From Methylobacterium sp. FF17 (GTDB lineage Bacteria > Pseudomonadota > Alphaproteobacteria > Rhizobiales > Beijerinckiaceae): a DNA stretch of 64,000 bases. This document shows, in pieces, positions 7,269 to 16,937 of the stretch; the stretch's first letter is position 1; the number at the start of each line of letters is the position of its first letter. Location: positions 2,294,001-2,358,000 of the forward strand of contig NZ_CP107532.1 of assembly GCF_025813715.1 (NCBI RefSeq), written 5' to 3'. A model generated the notes under the pieces. That model was not told where the DNA came from. It was given only the letters and a program-made list of their open reading frames with translations, and searched no databases. A program made the translations under genes and the position numbers.

Positions 7269-8702
7269 ATGAAGTCCCGCCTGCGCGCCTTGAAGCCGTC
7301 GAGCGTCGGCGGCCAGATCGCCCTGCTCATCGTCGCTGCGGTGGTGCTCACCCACGCCCTCGCGACCCTGGCCTTCTTCACCCTTCGCGAGCCCTGGCGG
7401 CCGGACGACCATCCGGGTGTGGCCGCGACCCGTCTCGCCACGGTCGCCCGGCTCCTCGACGCCGCCGCCGCGGCCGACCGTCCGACGCTGCTCGCCAACG
7501 CCGCCCGGATGCTGCCGACCCTGCGCCTCCAGGCCTGGGACGGCAGCCTTCCCGAGGCCGGCGGCGCCGGCACCGCCGGCGGCGACCGGATCGGCGACCA
7601 TCCCATGGTCCAGCGCCTGCGCGACGGGTTCGGGCGGCCGCTCGCCGTCACCGACCTGTGGTCGGCCGGACGGCCCGCGGACGCGGCCTCGGGGGTTCGG
7701 GTCGGCATGACGACGCCGGGCGGCGCGCGGCTCTCGGCCCTGGTGCCGGACGACGACCGGCCCCCGATGCGCCAGGGCGCCGTCATCTTCACCTTCGTGT
7801 TCCTGGCCGTGGCCGTCTCGCTGATCTCGCTCTGGGCCACCCGGGCGCTGACCGCCCCCCTGGCGCGCCTCGTGGAGGCCGCGGACGAGTTCGGCACCCG
7901 CATGAACCTCGTGGACCTGCCCCAGAACGGGCCGCGCGAGGTGGTGGCCCTGTCCCGCGCCCTCGACCGGATGCGCGCCCGCGTGCGCCGCCTCGTCGAT
8001 GACCGCACGCAGATGCTGGCCGCCATCAGCCACGACCTGCGCACGCCCATCACCCGCCTGCGCCTGCGCGCCGAGTTCATCGAGGACGACCACGCCCGCG
8101 CCATGACCCTGCGCGACCTCGACCAGATGAACGGCCTGGTGGAGGCGGCCCTGTCCTTCGTGCGGGACGGCCAGAGCCCGGAGGCGGGCAGGACGGCGAC
8201 CCGGACGCTGATCGACCTCGCCTCCGTGGTGCAGACCGTCGCCGACGCCTTTGCGGATATCGGGGCCGACGTCCGGGTCGCCGAGACCCGCCACGTGCTG
8301 GTCCAGGGCCGGCCGGAGGAGCTGCAGCGCGCGATCATGAACCTCGTCGACAACGCGGTGAAGTACGGCGGTCTCGCCCGCCTCGCGGTGCTGCAGACCG
8401 AGCAGGGCGTGGCCGTCGAGGTCAGCGACGACGGACCCGGCATTCCTGAGGCGGAGCGGGAGATGATGCTCCAGCCCTTCGTGCGCGGCGACCGGGCGCG
8501 CAACCTCGACACGGCGAGCGGGTTCGGCCTCGGCCTCTCCATCGTGTCGGCCATCGTCGATGCGCATGGGGGCCGCTTCACCCTGCGCAACCGGAGCCCG
8601 CGCGGCCTGACGGCCCGGATCGACCTGCCGCGTGCGGCCGCCCACCCGGCCGCCCCCCAGGATTCGGCGGCGAACGCCGCCCACCGCCCCGCCGCCGCCT
8701 GA
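7269..8702 (+). CDS. Sensor histidine kinase, partner of the preceding regulator
   Basis: The 477-residue inner-membrane kinase has TM1 at about residues 17-38, a roughly 130-residue periplasmic domain, TM2 at about 171-192, a HAMP linker, an H-box SHDLRTPITRL with phosphorylatable His255, and an ATPase domain with N box NLVDNAVKYGG, G1 DDGPGIP and G2 GFGLGLSIV. This is EnvZ-like architecture. The tail is Ala/Pro-rich. It is probably translated from the same mRNA as the regulator gene. The sensed signal is unknown. Confidence 0.93.
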   Translation: MKSRLRALKPSSVGGQIALLIVAAVVLTHALATLAFFTLREPWRPDDHPGVAATRLATVARLLDAAAAADRPTLLANAARMLPTLRLQAWDGSLPEAGGAGTAGGDRIGDHPMVQRLRDGFGRPLAVTDLWSAGRPADAASGVRVGMTTPGGARLSALVPDDDRPPMRQGAVIFTFVFLAVAVSLISLWATRALTAPLARLVEAADEFGTRMNLVDLPQNGPREVVALSRALDRMRARVRRLVDDRTQMLAAISHDLRTPITRLRLRAEFIEDDHARAMTLRDLDQMNGLVEAALSFVRDGQSPEAGRTATRTLIDLASVVQTVADAFADIGADVRVAETRHVLVQGRPEELQRAIMNLVDNAVKYGGLARLAVLQTEQGVAVEVSDDGPGIPEAEREMMLQPFVRGDRARNLDTASGFGLGLSIVSAIVDAHGGRFTLRNRSPRGLTARIDLPRAAAHPAAPQDSAANAAHRPAAA

Positions 8703-8754
8703 TCCCGCCGCTCGGACGTGCGCGGAGGTCGCGCGGGGAAGCCGGTGGGGCGGA

Positions 8755-9411
8755 TCAGAACTCCATGTCGAGTTCCTCGATCTCGTCGGGCTCACGCGCG
8801 GCGTCGGACGCCCATTCCTGCATCGGCGGCCAGGCCAGCATGGTGTCGCGGTAGAGCGCCGTCTTGCGCGACAGGGCGACGTCGTAGGTGCGGAAGCGCG
8901 AACAGACGGGCGCGAACATCGCGTCGGCGAGGCTCGGCGTCGCGCCGAACAGGAACGGCCCGTCGTACCGGGTCAGGCACTCGTCCACGATGGTGATGAC
9001 CCGCTCGATGTCGCCGCGCGCGCCGTTGAAGATCTTGAAGTTGGTGTGGCGCGCCTTGAGGTTCATCGGCAGGGCCGAGCGCAGGTTGATGAAGCCGCCA
9101 TGCATCTCCCCCGAGATCGAGCGGCAATGGGCACGGGCCACGGCGTCGCGCGGCAGGAACCCCGCCTCGGGCCGGATCTCGTTGAGGTACTGGGCAATGG
9201 CCAGGGTGTCCCAGACGATGATCTCGCCGTGGACGAGGCGCGGGACGAGGAACGAGGGCGAGAGGTGTAGGAGCTCGGCCCGGGTGGAGGCGTCGTTGCC
9301 GGAGAGGAGCTCGGTCTCGAAATCCAGGCCCGCCATCCGGCAGACCAGCCAGCCCCGCAGCGACCAGGACGAGTAGTTGCGACTTGAGATGGTGAGCGTC
9401 GCCGCAGGCAT
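8755..9411 (-). CDS. Glutathione S-transferase family protein
   Basis: The 218-residue protein has a thioredoxin-like N-terminal domain beginning LTISSRNYSSWSLRGWLVCR; a Ser in SSWSLRG is the likely GSH-activating residue. The cis-Pro block is FLVPRLVHGEIIVWDTLAIAQYL. The helical C-terminal domain follows, with FLFGATPSLADAMFAPVCSR as the N-capping and hydrophobic staple region. The ATG at 9411 follows a good Shine-Dalgarno (gagggga), which rejects the longer frame to 9498. It probably conjugates or reduces small electrophiles in the cytoplasm; the substrate is unknown. Confidence 0.9.
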   Translation of the reverse strand: MPAATLTISSRNYSSWSLRGWLVCRMAGLDFETELLSGNDASTRAELLHLSPSFLVPRLVHGEIIVWDTLAIAQYLNEIRPEAGFLPRDAVARAHCRSISGEMHGGFINLRSALPMNLKARHTNFKIFNGARGDIERVITIVDECLTRYDGPFLFGATPSLADAMFAPVCSRFRTYDVALSRKTALYRDTMLAWPPMQEWASDAAREPDEIEELDMEF

Positions 9412-9865
9412 GTTCCCCTCCCTGAGGTCTTCACGTTCGAGTGAGTGAGACCTGCCTTGATGATCGAAGCGCGCGCCGCGCGATCCGAGACTCGTCATCC
9501 GAGATCTTTGATCCAGGACTCACCGTGATCCAAGACTCATGCCGTCGCCGCGGGAGGATACGCAGGATGTTTCCGGTTGGCGACGCCCGCACCGGCGCGG
9601 AAGGGACCTTTTCTCCGGACCTGGCGATTAACGTTTCCCCACCCCGGGCCGCCGCGCGTCCGCCGGCCCGGTTCCTCTCACCCAGAAGCGCGTTCCTTTT
9701 CCGGTGATGTATACGCACAACAGCCGCAGGATATCACACGTTAAGCCCGTTGCGTCCCAGAGCCACCTGCCGCAGCGTAGCGCCCCGTCGTCGGCCCCCG
9801 GCCGGTGCACCCGTCCATCGCGGGCGTTTCCTTGGTCTGACCGTTCGCGCAGGAGTTCGGGTTGC
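9412..9865. other. Divergent intergenic region between GST and PHB depolymerase genes
   Basis: This 454-bp stretch separates two divergently transcribed genes and must hold both promoters. No gene is convincing. It contains three copies of a 12-bp direct repeat gatccRRgactc at 9482, 9510 and 9527, close to the GST start, and less GC-rich patches near 9620-9640 and 9700-9745 just upstream of the depolymerase gene. Confidence 0.6.
9482..9538. repeat. Three imperfect 12-bp direct repeats (gatccRRgactc)
   Basis: The copies are gatccgagactc (9482-9493), gatccaggactc (9510-9521) and gatccaagactc (9527-9538). They differ only at the two central purines and are spaced 28 and 17 bp apart. They lie 71-127 bp upstream of the GST start. 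Direct repeats of this kind can be binding sites for a regulator, but this is only a guess. Confidence 0.45.
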
Positions 9866-11080
9866 ATGCTGTATCGCGCATTCGATGCCCAGTCGGATCT
9901 GGCTGAGCAGACGCGGGCCTGGGGGCGGGTCGTCCACGACGCGATCTCGCCCTGGACCGCCGCCGGCTTCCGGGAACCGCTGAGCTGGTGGTCCGCCGGT
10001 GCCCGGATGATGATGCGTGCCGGCCTCACCTTCACGCGCCCGGCCTACGGCATCGACAGCGTCACCGTGGGCAACCGCGAGGTGCCGGTGACCGAGGAGG
10101 CCGCCTTCGCCACGCCCTTCGGCACCTTGCTGCGATTCAAGAAGGACATCGAGACCGAGCAGCCGCGCGTCCTCGTGGTGGCGCCGCTCTCGGGGCACTT
10201 CGCCACCCTGCTGCGTGGCACGGTGCGGACCCTGCTGCCGGACCACGACGTCTACATCACGGACTGGCACAATGCCCGTGACGTGCCGCTGAGCGCCGGG
10301 GCCTTCGGGTTCGACGATTACGTGAACCACCTCGTGCAGTTCCTCGGCGCGATCGGGGAGGGGGCCCACCTCGTCGCCGTCTGCCAGCCGGCGGTCCAGG
10401 CCCTCGCCGCTGCCGCCGTCATGGCCGAGTCGAAGGACGTCGCCCATCCGCGCAGCATGACGCTGATGGCGGGACCGGTGGATTGCCGGGTCAGCCCGAC
10501 CTCGGTGAACCACCTCGCCACCTCGAAGCCGATCGCGTGGTTCGAGAAGAACCTCATCGCCACCGTTCCGGACCGCCACAAGGGCGCCGGCCGGCGGGTC
10601 TATCCCGGCTTCATGCAGGTCTCGGCCTTCGTCTCGATGAACGCCAAGCGCCACGTGCAGGGCCATGCCGATCTGTTCTGGCACCTTGCCAACGGAGAGG
10701 CCGAGAAGGCACGCCAGATCGAGGGATTCTACGATGAGTATTTCGCCGTGCTCGACCTGGCGGCGGAGTTCTACATCGAGACGGTCAAGACCGTGTTTCA
10801 GGATTATACGCTCGCCAAGAACGAACTGACCTATCGCGGCGACCCGATCGACATGCGGGCGATCCGCAAGACGGCACTGATGACGGTCGAGGGCGAGCGC
10901 GACGACATCTGCGCGGTCGGGCAGACCATGGCGGCCCACGACCTCTGCACCAGCCTGCCCCACCACATGAAGAGCCACCATCTCCAGGCCGGCGTAGGCC
11001 ATTACGGCGTGTTCTCGGGCCGGAAGTGGGAGAGCCAGACCTACCCGCTGGTCCGCAACTTCATCCAGTCGCACAACTGA
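9866..11080 (+). CDS. phaZ: Intracellular polyhydroxybutyrate depolymerase
   Basis: The 404-residue protein resembles the intracellular PhaZ1 family, which mobilises PHB granules. The family uses a Cys nucleophile instead of Ser: here Cys173 in VAVCQPAVQAL. The Asp (Asp346 in GERDDICAVG) and His (His379 in GVGHYGVFSG) keep the spacing reported for the Ralstonia enzyme. It starts MLYRAFDAQSDL as in relatives, so the ATG at 9866 is preferred over the longer open frame. There is no signal peptide, in keeping with a cytoplasmic, granule-associated enzyme. PHB storage is common in methylotrophic and rhizobial alphaproteobacteria. Confidence 0.93.
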   Translation: MLYRAFDAQSDLAEQTRAWGRVVHDAISPWTAAGFREPLSWWSAGARMMMRAGLTFTRPAYGIDSVTVGNREVPVTEEAAFATPFGTLLRFKKDIETEQPRVLVVAPLSGHFATLLRGTVRTLLPDHDVYITDWHNARDVPLSAGAFGFDDYVNHLVQFLGAIGEGAHLVAVCQPAVQALAAAAVMAESKDVAHPRSMTLMAGPVDCRVSPTSVNHLATSKPIAWFEKNLIATVPDRHKGAGRRVYPGFMQVSAFVSMNAKRHVQGHADLFWHLANGEAEKARQIEGFYDEYFAVLDLAAEFYIETVKTVFQDYTLAKNELTYRGDPIDMRAIRKTALMTVEGERDDICAVGQTMAAHDLCTSLPHHMKSHHLQAGVGHYGVFSGRKWESQTYPLVRNFIQSHN

Positions 11081-11514
11081 TACGGCGTCCGGTTGATGGG
11101 TTCACAGGGTCGAGACGGCTGACGCGGGTCCCCGCTCTTTCACGAGAGGGAGCACGTTGCAGGCGCGGCCCCGAAGCGACGAGCCGGAGGTATGGGGACG
11201 TCCCTCGTCCCGGCACCGGCGCGCAGTCTCATCGCCGCGGTTGACGGATGGGTCGTCCGCCTCGCCCGCGCGATAAATGCGCCGACGACGTCGGGTCCTG
11301 CGCGACTCACGGTTCCAGGTTCCGGCTTCACCGGAGCACGCCGGTCCGTCGACCTGTCCTCATACGCTTCATCGATTCTTCGCCGTGAATGGATGACGTG
11401 TCTGGATAATTCAGAGAACAACAGTCGGTCGGAACAGAAATTCAATATCCGTCTCCTAATGCGAGGTTCTGGTCAGCGCCTCTGCGTGACCGGTTTCCCG
11501 GATGAGACTCGACC
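11081..11514. other. Non-coding stretch before the secreted protein gene
   Basis: No gene with recognisable similarity is seen in these 434 bp; the open frames here are short and have no domain. The last 130 bp (about 11385-11514) are noticeably less GC-rich than the surroundings and probably carry the promoter of the gene that follows. Confidence 0.55.
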
Positions 11515-12561
11515 ATGAAGTGTGGACTGCTGACTTTCGCCCTGCTGGCCTCCTTCGCCATACCCGCAGACGCCAAGGACTATGCGCTTCCCGTAAAGAG
11601 TCCGGCCGTAACACTGACGCTGCCCGACAACTGGAACGTCAGTGCGGAAGGAAACGAGATCAATTCTGTCGCCTCTGACGGCTACTTGGTCTTCAACATC
11701 GCTTACGGGGATCGGTCCGACGTCGAAACCCTGCTGAAGGACAGCAAGGCCTACCTGAAGAAGGCAAAGGTCAACCTGAACATCAAGCCGGTCGCGGTGA
11801 CGCTGGATGTCGCCGGCAGCCCGGCCCGGGTCCAGCGCTACGTCACCACCGCCGGCTCCGAGAAGACCATCGTGGATTTCGTGACCGTTGACGCCAGCCG
11901 CGACCGAATCGTGCTGATCACCATCTGGGGCACGAAGGACGAGCGCGAGGCGAACGAGGCCGCCCTCTCGGCGGTCATGGGCAGCATCAAGGTTCCGGCG
12001 GATACGGGTTCGGCCAAGTCCAGTTTCTGGTCGGGCGGCGCCGCACCGGTGGCCGAGGCCCCGAAGACGGTTGCGAGCGACAAGATTGCGGCAGCCGAGA
12101 AGGCGCCGGCGAGCGAGGCCCCGGTTGCCCCGGCGCAAGCCCCGACGCCGCTGCGCGTGCCGAGGAACCTGTTCGTCACCGAAAAGGCGGACGGCTTCGG
12201 ATCGTACACGACGCGCGCCTCGAACACGTTCGGAAAGAACGAGCGGATCCTGACCTATCTCGAGGCCACCGGCGCGACGCTGGTTCCCGTCGAGGGCGGC
12301 AAGCTGCGCTTCGGCTATGCCATCGACGTCGATGTCCGGAGCCCGCAGGGCGAGATCCTGTGGGGCAAGAAGGGCGTCATCGACCAGGATCTCGTGGTCG
12401 ATGCGAGCGACCTCCTGAACGGCCAGCCGAAGTTCTTCATGAACTACGATCTGGCGGTCTCGGATATTCCGGCGGGCACTTACGTCCTCGGCTTCTCGGC
12501 TCGGGACAAGCGCTCGGACCGCTCCATCTCCACCGAGCAGACCTTCGTCGTCTCACCCTGA
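11515..12561 (+). CDS. Secreted hypothetical protein with two domains
   Basis: The 348-residue protein has a clear Sec signal peptide (KCGLLTFALLASFAIPADA, cleavage near residue 20). A first domain of about 130 residues (LTLPDNWNVSAEGNE through AVMGSIKVPAD) resembles lipoprotein-like stress-related folds, without a firm family. A Pro/Ala linker follows near 165-215. A second domain of about 125 residues (LFVTEKADGFGSYTTRA to the end) looks like an all-beta module. It probably sits in the periplasm. I do not recognise a family and assign no function. It stands alone, with a long upstream region. Confidence 0.75.
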   Translation: MKCGLLTFALLASFAIPADAKDYALPVKSPAVTLTLPDNWNVSAEGNEINSVASDGYLVFNIAYGDRSDVETLLKDSKAYLKKAKVNLNIKPVAVTLDVAGSPARVQRYVTTAGSEKTIVDFVTVDASRDRIVLITIWGTKDEREANEAALSAVMGSIKVPADTGSAKSSFWSGGAAPVAEAPKTVASDKIAAAEKAPASEAPVAPAQAPTPLRVPRNLFVTEKADGFGSYTTRASNTFGKNERILTYLEATGATLVPVEGGKLRFGYAIDVDVRSPQGEILWGKKGVIDQDLVVDASDLLNGQPKFFMNYDLAVSDIPAGTYVLGFSARDKRSDRSISTEQTFVVSP

Positions 12562-12727
12562 ACCGCGCACGCGGCGGATCGGCGTCCGAGGAACGCCCGT
12601 TCCCTCGGGTGCCGAGGCCTTCGGGAGGATCACGCACGCACCCTGACGCGCCCCGGTGCGTGGGGCGGCGTCGTCTCGAAGGCCCGCGACGGCCCCAGAC
12701 CAGCGCCCGGTTTCCGTATCGGCGGGA

Positions 12728-14491
12728 TCAGGCGGCGGCCAGCGCCATCGACATCGATTCCTTCTTCATCAACTCGCGGTAGAAGCCGTCGAGATGGGTC
12801 AGCTTGTCCGGGGAGCCGTCCTGGATGATGCGTCCGCCCTCCAGCACCACGATCCGATCGAAATCCCTGAGGGTCGAGAGGCGGTGTGCGATCGCGATGA
12901 CGGTGCGGCCCTTCATCAGGTTGGCGAGCGCGTGGCGGATCGCCTCCTCGGATTCCGCGTCGAGGGCCGAGGTGGCCTCGTCGAGGAGCAGGATCGGCGA
13001 ATCCTTCAGGATGGCGCGCGCGATGGCGATGCGCTGGCGCTGCCCGCCCGAGAGCTTCACGCCCCGGTCGCCCACGATGGTGTCGAAGCCTTCCGGCAGC
13101 GCCTCGATAAAATCGGTGCAATGGGCGGCGGCGGCGGCCTTCCAGACATCCTCGTCGGACGCGTCGGGCCGGCCGTAGCGGATGTTCTCCCGCAGGGTGC
13201 GGTGGAACATCGAGACATCCTGCGGAACCACCGTGATGGCCTCCCGCAACGATTCCTGCGTCACGCGCTGGATGTCCTGGCCGTTGATGAGAATGCGGCC
13301 GCCCTGGGCGTCGTAGAAGCGCTGGAGCAGGGAGAACAGGGTCGACTTGCCGCCCCCCGACTTGCCCACGAGACCCACCCGCTGGCCGGGCTTGAGGACG
13401 AGGTCGAAGTCGGTGAATACGCTGCGCCCGTCCGGGTAGGCGAAGGCGACGTGGTCGAACGTGATCTCGGCGCCGGTGCCCGAGAGCGGCTCCGCCTCCG
13501 GGTGGTCGATGAGGTCGTGCGGCTGCAGCAGAGTGTGGAGCGCCTCCGAGAGGCGGGCGGTGTGCTGGGTCGCATCGACCAGGGCGACCGCGAGGTCGCG
13601 GGTGGCGGCCAGGATGCGGATGCCGAGGGTGCAGACGAGGACCACCTGGCCGTTCGTCGCCTGCCCCGCCTCCCACATGGTGATGGCCCAGTAGAGCAGG
13701 CCGAGCACCGCGAACACGGTGAGGATGGCGTGCACGATGCGCAGCTTCTCGAGGTAGAGCAGCGAGGAGCGGCGCGAGCGCATTTCCCGCCCGATCGTGC
13801 CGTCGAACCGGGTATATTCGCGCTTGAAGGCCGAGAAGGCGCGCACCAGGGGCATGTTGCCCACGAGGTCGACCATCTCGCCGTCGACCGAGGCCGCCTT
13901 CGCGGCGAAGTCGTGGTGGAGCGGCTTGCCGGCTGCCGCCATCTTGAACATCAGCACCACGACGGCGGCGAAGATGCCGGCGAGCACCAGCGCCATCGTG
14001 AGGTTGACGGTACCGATATAGAGGATCGAGCCGAAGGCCGCGACGCAGGGCGGCATCACGTTGAACACGAACATGTTCTCGACCGTGAAGATCGCGTTCG
14101 AGGTCGCGGTGATGCGCGAGGCCAGGGTGCCGGGCTGGCGGTCGGCGAAGAACGAGGGCGAGTGCCCGGTCATGTGGCGGAACAGGTCGCGGCGGATGTC
14201 GCCCGTGACCCCAACGAAGGTGAAGGAGCCCACCAGGCTCGCCACGCGCCAGAGCATGTTGTCGGCGGCGATGAAGGCGATGAGGACCGCGAGCGCACCC
14301 CAGATCAGGCCGGCATCCGGCCCCTTGCTCAGGGCATCGACCACGCCCTTGAGCGCGTAGTCCGTGCTCACGGAGAAGCCGACGGCGCCGAGCACCGCAC
14401 ACAGGATCACGGCATGCGGCAGGGCGCGCCGGCGCAGATAGCGTCCTACGAAGGCGAACGGCCGATCGGCATAGGCGCAGAGGTCTTCCAT
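12728..14491 (-). CDS. ABC exporter, fused permease and ATPase
   Basis: The 587-residue half-transporter has a six-helix membrane domain (about residues 25-300) followed by an ABC ATPase. Walker A is GKSGGGKST at 376-384, the signature is LSGGQRQRIAIARA, and Walker B is ILLLDEATSALD. It should work as a homodimer. The domain order matches the MsbA/lipid-A and cyclic-glucan exporter subfamily of ABC-B proteins; which substrate it moves cannot be told. It is convergent with the secreted protein gene and about 250 bp from the MFS gene on the same strand. Confidence 0.92.
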   Translation of the reverse strand: MEDLCAYADRPFAFVGRYLRRRALPHAVILCAVLGAVGFSVSTDYALKGVVDALSKGPDAGLIWGALAVLIAFIAADNMLWRVASLVGSFTFVGVTGDIRRDLFRHMTGHSPSFFADRQPGTLASRITATSNAIFTVENMFVFNVMPPCVAAFGSILYIGTVNLTMALVLAGIFAAVVVLMFKMAAAGKPLHHDFAAKAASVDGEMVDLVGNMPLVRAFSAFKREYTRFDGTIGREMRSRRSSLLYLEKLRIVHAILTVFAVLGLLYWAITMWEAGQATNGQVVLVCTLGIRILAATRDLAVALVDATQHTARLSEALHTLLQPHDLIDHPEAEPLSGTGAEITFDHVAFAYPDGRSVFTDFDLVLKPGQRVGLVGKSGGGKSTLFSLLQRFYDAQGGRILINGQDIQRVTQESLREAITVVPQDVSMFHRTLRENIRYGRPDASDEDVWKAAAAAHCTDFIEALPEGFDTIVGDRGVKLSGGQRQRIAIARAILKDSPILLLDEATSALDAESEEAIRHALANLMKGRTVIAIAHRLSTLRDFDRIVVLEGGRIIQDGSPDKLTHLDGFYRELMKKESMSMALAAA

Positions 14492-14739
14492 CTCGGTGAC
14501 CGTCCCGGTTTCGCGTATCCACCCGCTGGCGGGCGAACAGACCTCTAATAAAGAGTCCTCGCGGACCCTGGTTTCCCGTGCGCGTCAGCGACGGAAGCTC
14601 GAGCCCCCCGGAAGCGCAACGCGACGGGCGGCCAAGCGTTGCAGTGTCCGGCGCAGGTTTGCGCGTTATAGCCGCCGAACCTGAACGCAGCTTGAGCGGT
14701 AAGCGAATTCGGTGCCGCGGAGGCTGCGTCCCATGCGGT

Positions 14740-16092
14740 TCACGCCGTCGGAGGGCGGCGCGTTTCCGGCATGATCAGGGCCACGAGCGCGAAGGCGGCA
14801 AAGCCCACGATGGCGAGTCCGAGGAACGCCGTGTGGCTGCCGAGGCGGTCGGCCATGACCCCGGCCAGGGAGGTCGACAGGGCTGCCCCGATGCCCATCG
14901 CGGTGCCGACGGCGCCGAGCGCGAGGTTGAAGTGGCCCGTCCTGCGGGTGGCGTCCGAGACCACGAGGGGCACCATCACGCCGAACACCGCCGCCGAGAC
15001 GCCGTCGAAGACCTGCACCGCCACCAGCAGTTCGGGGCTGTCCACGTAGGCGAAGAGCAGCCCCCGGATGGGCAGGGCGGCGAACCCGACGAGCAGCAGC
15101 GGCCGCCGTCCCCAGCGCTCGGCGGCCCGCCCGACGGCGGGGGCCGAGACGGCGAGCACCACCTGAGGCACCACGATGCAGGCGGCGATCAGCGCCGTCG
15201 CGGTCTCGCTCGCCCGCAGGGTGAGCATGCTGCCCACCAGCGGCAGCATCGCCGCGTTGGCGAGGAAGAACAGGGTCATGCAGGCGGCAAAGCAGAGCAG
15301 CGCCCGGTTCGTGAGCAGCGCGCGCAGACCGCTGCCGGCCTGCGGCGCGGGCACCTCCGGATCGGCCTTCGTCCGGGCCGGCCCCTCGATCTCGTCGGCC
15401 CGAATCCGGGACAGGGCGATCAGGGTGGGCACCATCAGGGCGGCGGTGAGGTAGAACACCGCGTCGTTGGAGAGATAGTAGCCGCAGGCCCCCATGCCGG
15501 CGGCGGCCACCGCGTTGCCCAGGGCCGAGAAGCTCGCGTTGCGCCCGAGGCGCTCGCCCGCCCGGGCGTGCCCGACGAGGCCGATGCTGATCGCCGCGAT
15601 GGCGGGCGTCAGGATGCAACTCGCCGCCGAATGCGCGGCCATGGCCAGCAGCACCACGAGGAAGTTCGGCCACATCGCGAGCGCGAAGGCGCTCAACGCG
15701 ATGGCGACCACGGAGAAGCCGGCCGCGAACCGGCGGGAGCGCACCGCGTCCACGAAGGCGCCGCCCGGCACCTGGCCGAGCAGGCTGACGAGGCTGCCGA
15801 CCGTAAGGGCGAAGCCGATATCCGATTGCGTCCACTGCGCCTGGGTGAAGTACACCGCCAGGAAGGGGCCGAAGCCGGTCTGGAGATTGGCCACGAAGAA
15901 CGCGAAGCCGTCGAGGCCCCGGCTGCTCGCGCGGGAAATGACCTTCATGTCGCCCGGAGCCTCCGCTGCCGTCGCGGACGGGGCGTCGTCCGTCAGAGTG
16001 TCGCGACGGGGGAGCGGACGCGCCCGGAAGTCCGGACGCGGCGCCTCGCGGGGTTTCAAGGCCCGACGATTCTTCGGGAGCGGTGCCGTCAT
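14740..16092 (-). CDS. MFS transporter
   Basis: The 450-residue protein has about twelve hydrophobic segments and a typical MFS loop 2-3 (GQVPGGAFVDAVRSRR). Family signals include AERWGRRPLLLVGF between TM8 and TM9. The ATG at 16092 overlaps the stop of the upstream PRC-barrel gene (ATGA) but gives a 48-residue basic, Pro-rich N-terminal tail before MKVISRASSRGLDGF. A start at 15948 would remove that tail and is an alternative. Substrate is unknown; multidrug or small-metabolite efflux is plausible. Confidence 0.88.
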   Translation of the reverse strand: MTAPLPKNRRALKPREAPRPDFRARPLPRRDTLTDDAPSATAAEAPGDMKVISRASSRGLDGFAFFVANLQTGFGPFLAVYFTQAQWTQSDIGFALTVGSLVSLLGQVPGGAFVDAVRSRRFAAGFSVVAIALSAFALAMWPNFLVVLLAMAAHSAASCILTPAIAAISIGLVGHARAGERLGRNASFSALGNAVAAAGMGACGYYLSNDAVFYLTAALMVPTLIALSRIRADEIEGPARTKADPEVPAPQAGSGLRALLTNRALLCFAACMTLFFLANAAMLPLVGSMLTLRASETATALIAACIVVPQVVLAVSAPAVGRAAERWGRRPLLLVGFAALPIRGLLFAYVDSPELLVAVQVFDGVSAAVFGVMVPLVVSDATRRTGHFNLALGAVGTAMGIGAALSTSLAGVMADRLGSHTAFLGLAIVGFAAFALVALIMPETRRPPTA

Positions 16093-16937
16093 CGATCCGG
16101 CGACCTCTCCGCCGGCTTGTCGGCTGGTGTGGCGGGGGAGGCCGGTGCGACGGCGGCCGGCGTTTGGGGTGAGGCCGCGGGTGCTTGCGGAGCTGCCGCA
16201 GGCGTCTGGGTAGCTGCCGCAGGCGCTTGCGGTGCTACGGGCCCTTGGACGGTTGCCGCAGGCGTCTGGGGCGGTGCGACCGGCCCTTGGACGGGTGCCG
16301 CCGGAGCCTGAACGTTCGGGGTGGCCTGATCGCCGTCCGCCGGGGCTGCCGGGCTCGCGGGACCGAGGACCACGATCGGGTCGCCGGGCTTGTACTCGGG
16401 GGAGACGCGGACCTGGTTGCGGCTGAGTTGGAGCACGAGGCGGCTCGGCTTGGCGTCCTGGGAGAAGCGCATCGCCCGCCAGTCCACCGCGATCTTGCGC
16501 GAGCCGACGCCGAGGAAGCCCCCGAAATCGATGATCGCGGCACGCGGCCGGCCATCCTTGTCGAGGATGATGTCGATGATCCGGCCCATATCCTCGCCGG
16601 TGGAACTGCGCACGGCCTTGCCGAGCACGCCCTCGTAATCCTGGGTGTCGAGCACGGTGGCGGGCGTGCCGGCGACCCCGGGCTGGGCCGGCGCGGGTGG
16701 GCCGGCGGGCGGTGCCACAGGCGACGCGACGGGCGGCACGGCGGCCGGGGGGACCGGCGCCGGGGGCGCGGCCGGAACCGGCGCGACCTGCGGCAGGGCG
16801 GGCGCTGGCGAGCCCGTCGTCACCTCACCGGTGCCCGGCACCGGTTCCTTGCCCGGGGTCGCCGGGCCTTCGGCGGCCGCAGCTGCGGCCCACAGGGTGA
16901 TCGTCGCGGTGGCGATCATCCGGACAGTTCTGAACAC
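16089..16937 (-). CDS. Exported PRC-barrel domain protein with Pro/Ala/Gln-rich tail
   Basis: The 282-residue protein has a signal peptide (RTVRMIATATITLWAAAAAA), a Pro-rich linker, a PRC barrel at about 98-182 (EGVLGKAVRSSTGEDMGRII, then AIIDFGGFLGVGSRKIAVDW), and a roughly 80-residue low-complexity tail with repeated QGPVAP and QTPAA units. PRC barrels bind proteins or RNA and also sit in photosynthetic reaction centres; exported versions are common in Hyphomicrobiales and unexplained. I chose the GTG at 16937 because it follows tcgggga and gives a positively charged signal-peptide head. ATG 16919 is an alternative. It overlaps the MFS gene by four bases. Confidence 0.8.
   Translation of the reverse strand: MFRTVRMIATATITLWAAAAAAEGPATPGKEPVPGTGEVTTGSPAPALPQVAPVPAAPPAPVPPAAVPPVASPVAPPAGPPAPAQPGVAGTPATVLDTQDYEGVLGKAVRSSTGEDMGRIIDIILDKDGRPRAAIIDFGGFLGVGSRKIAVDWRAMRFSQDAKPSRLVLQLSRNQVRVSPEYKPGDPIVVLGPASPAAPADGDQATPNVQAPAAPVQGPVAPPQTPAATVQGPVAPQAPAAATQTPAAAPQAPAASPQTPAAVAPASPATPADKPAERSPDR

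Noticed and set aside
11192..11518. 108-codon plus-strand frame before the secreted protein gene
   Set aside because: Overlaps the clear start of the secreted protein, has mixed codon use and no domain.
12656..14548. 630-codon frames on both strands over the ABC exporter
   Set aside because: The exporter (12728-14491, minus) has all ABC motifs; the other frames have none and read as His/Arg/Gly-rich antisense sequence.
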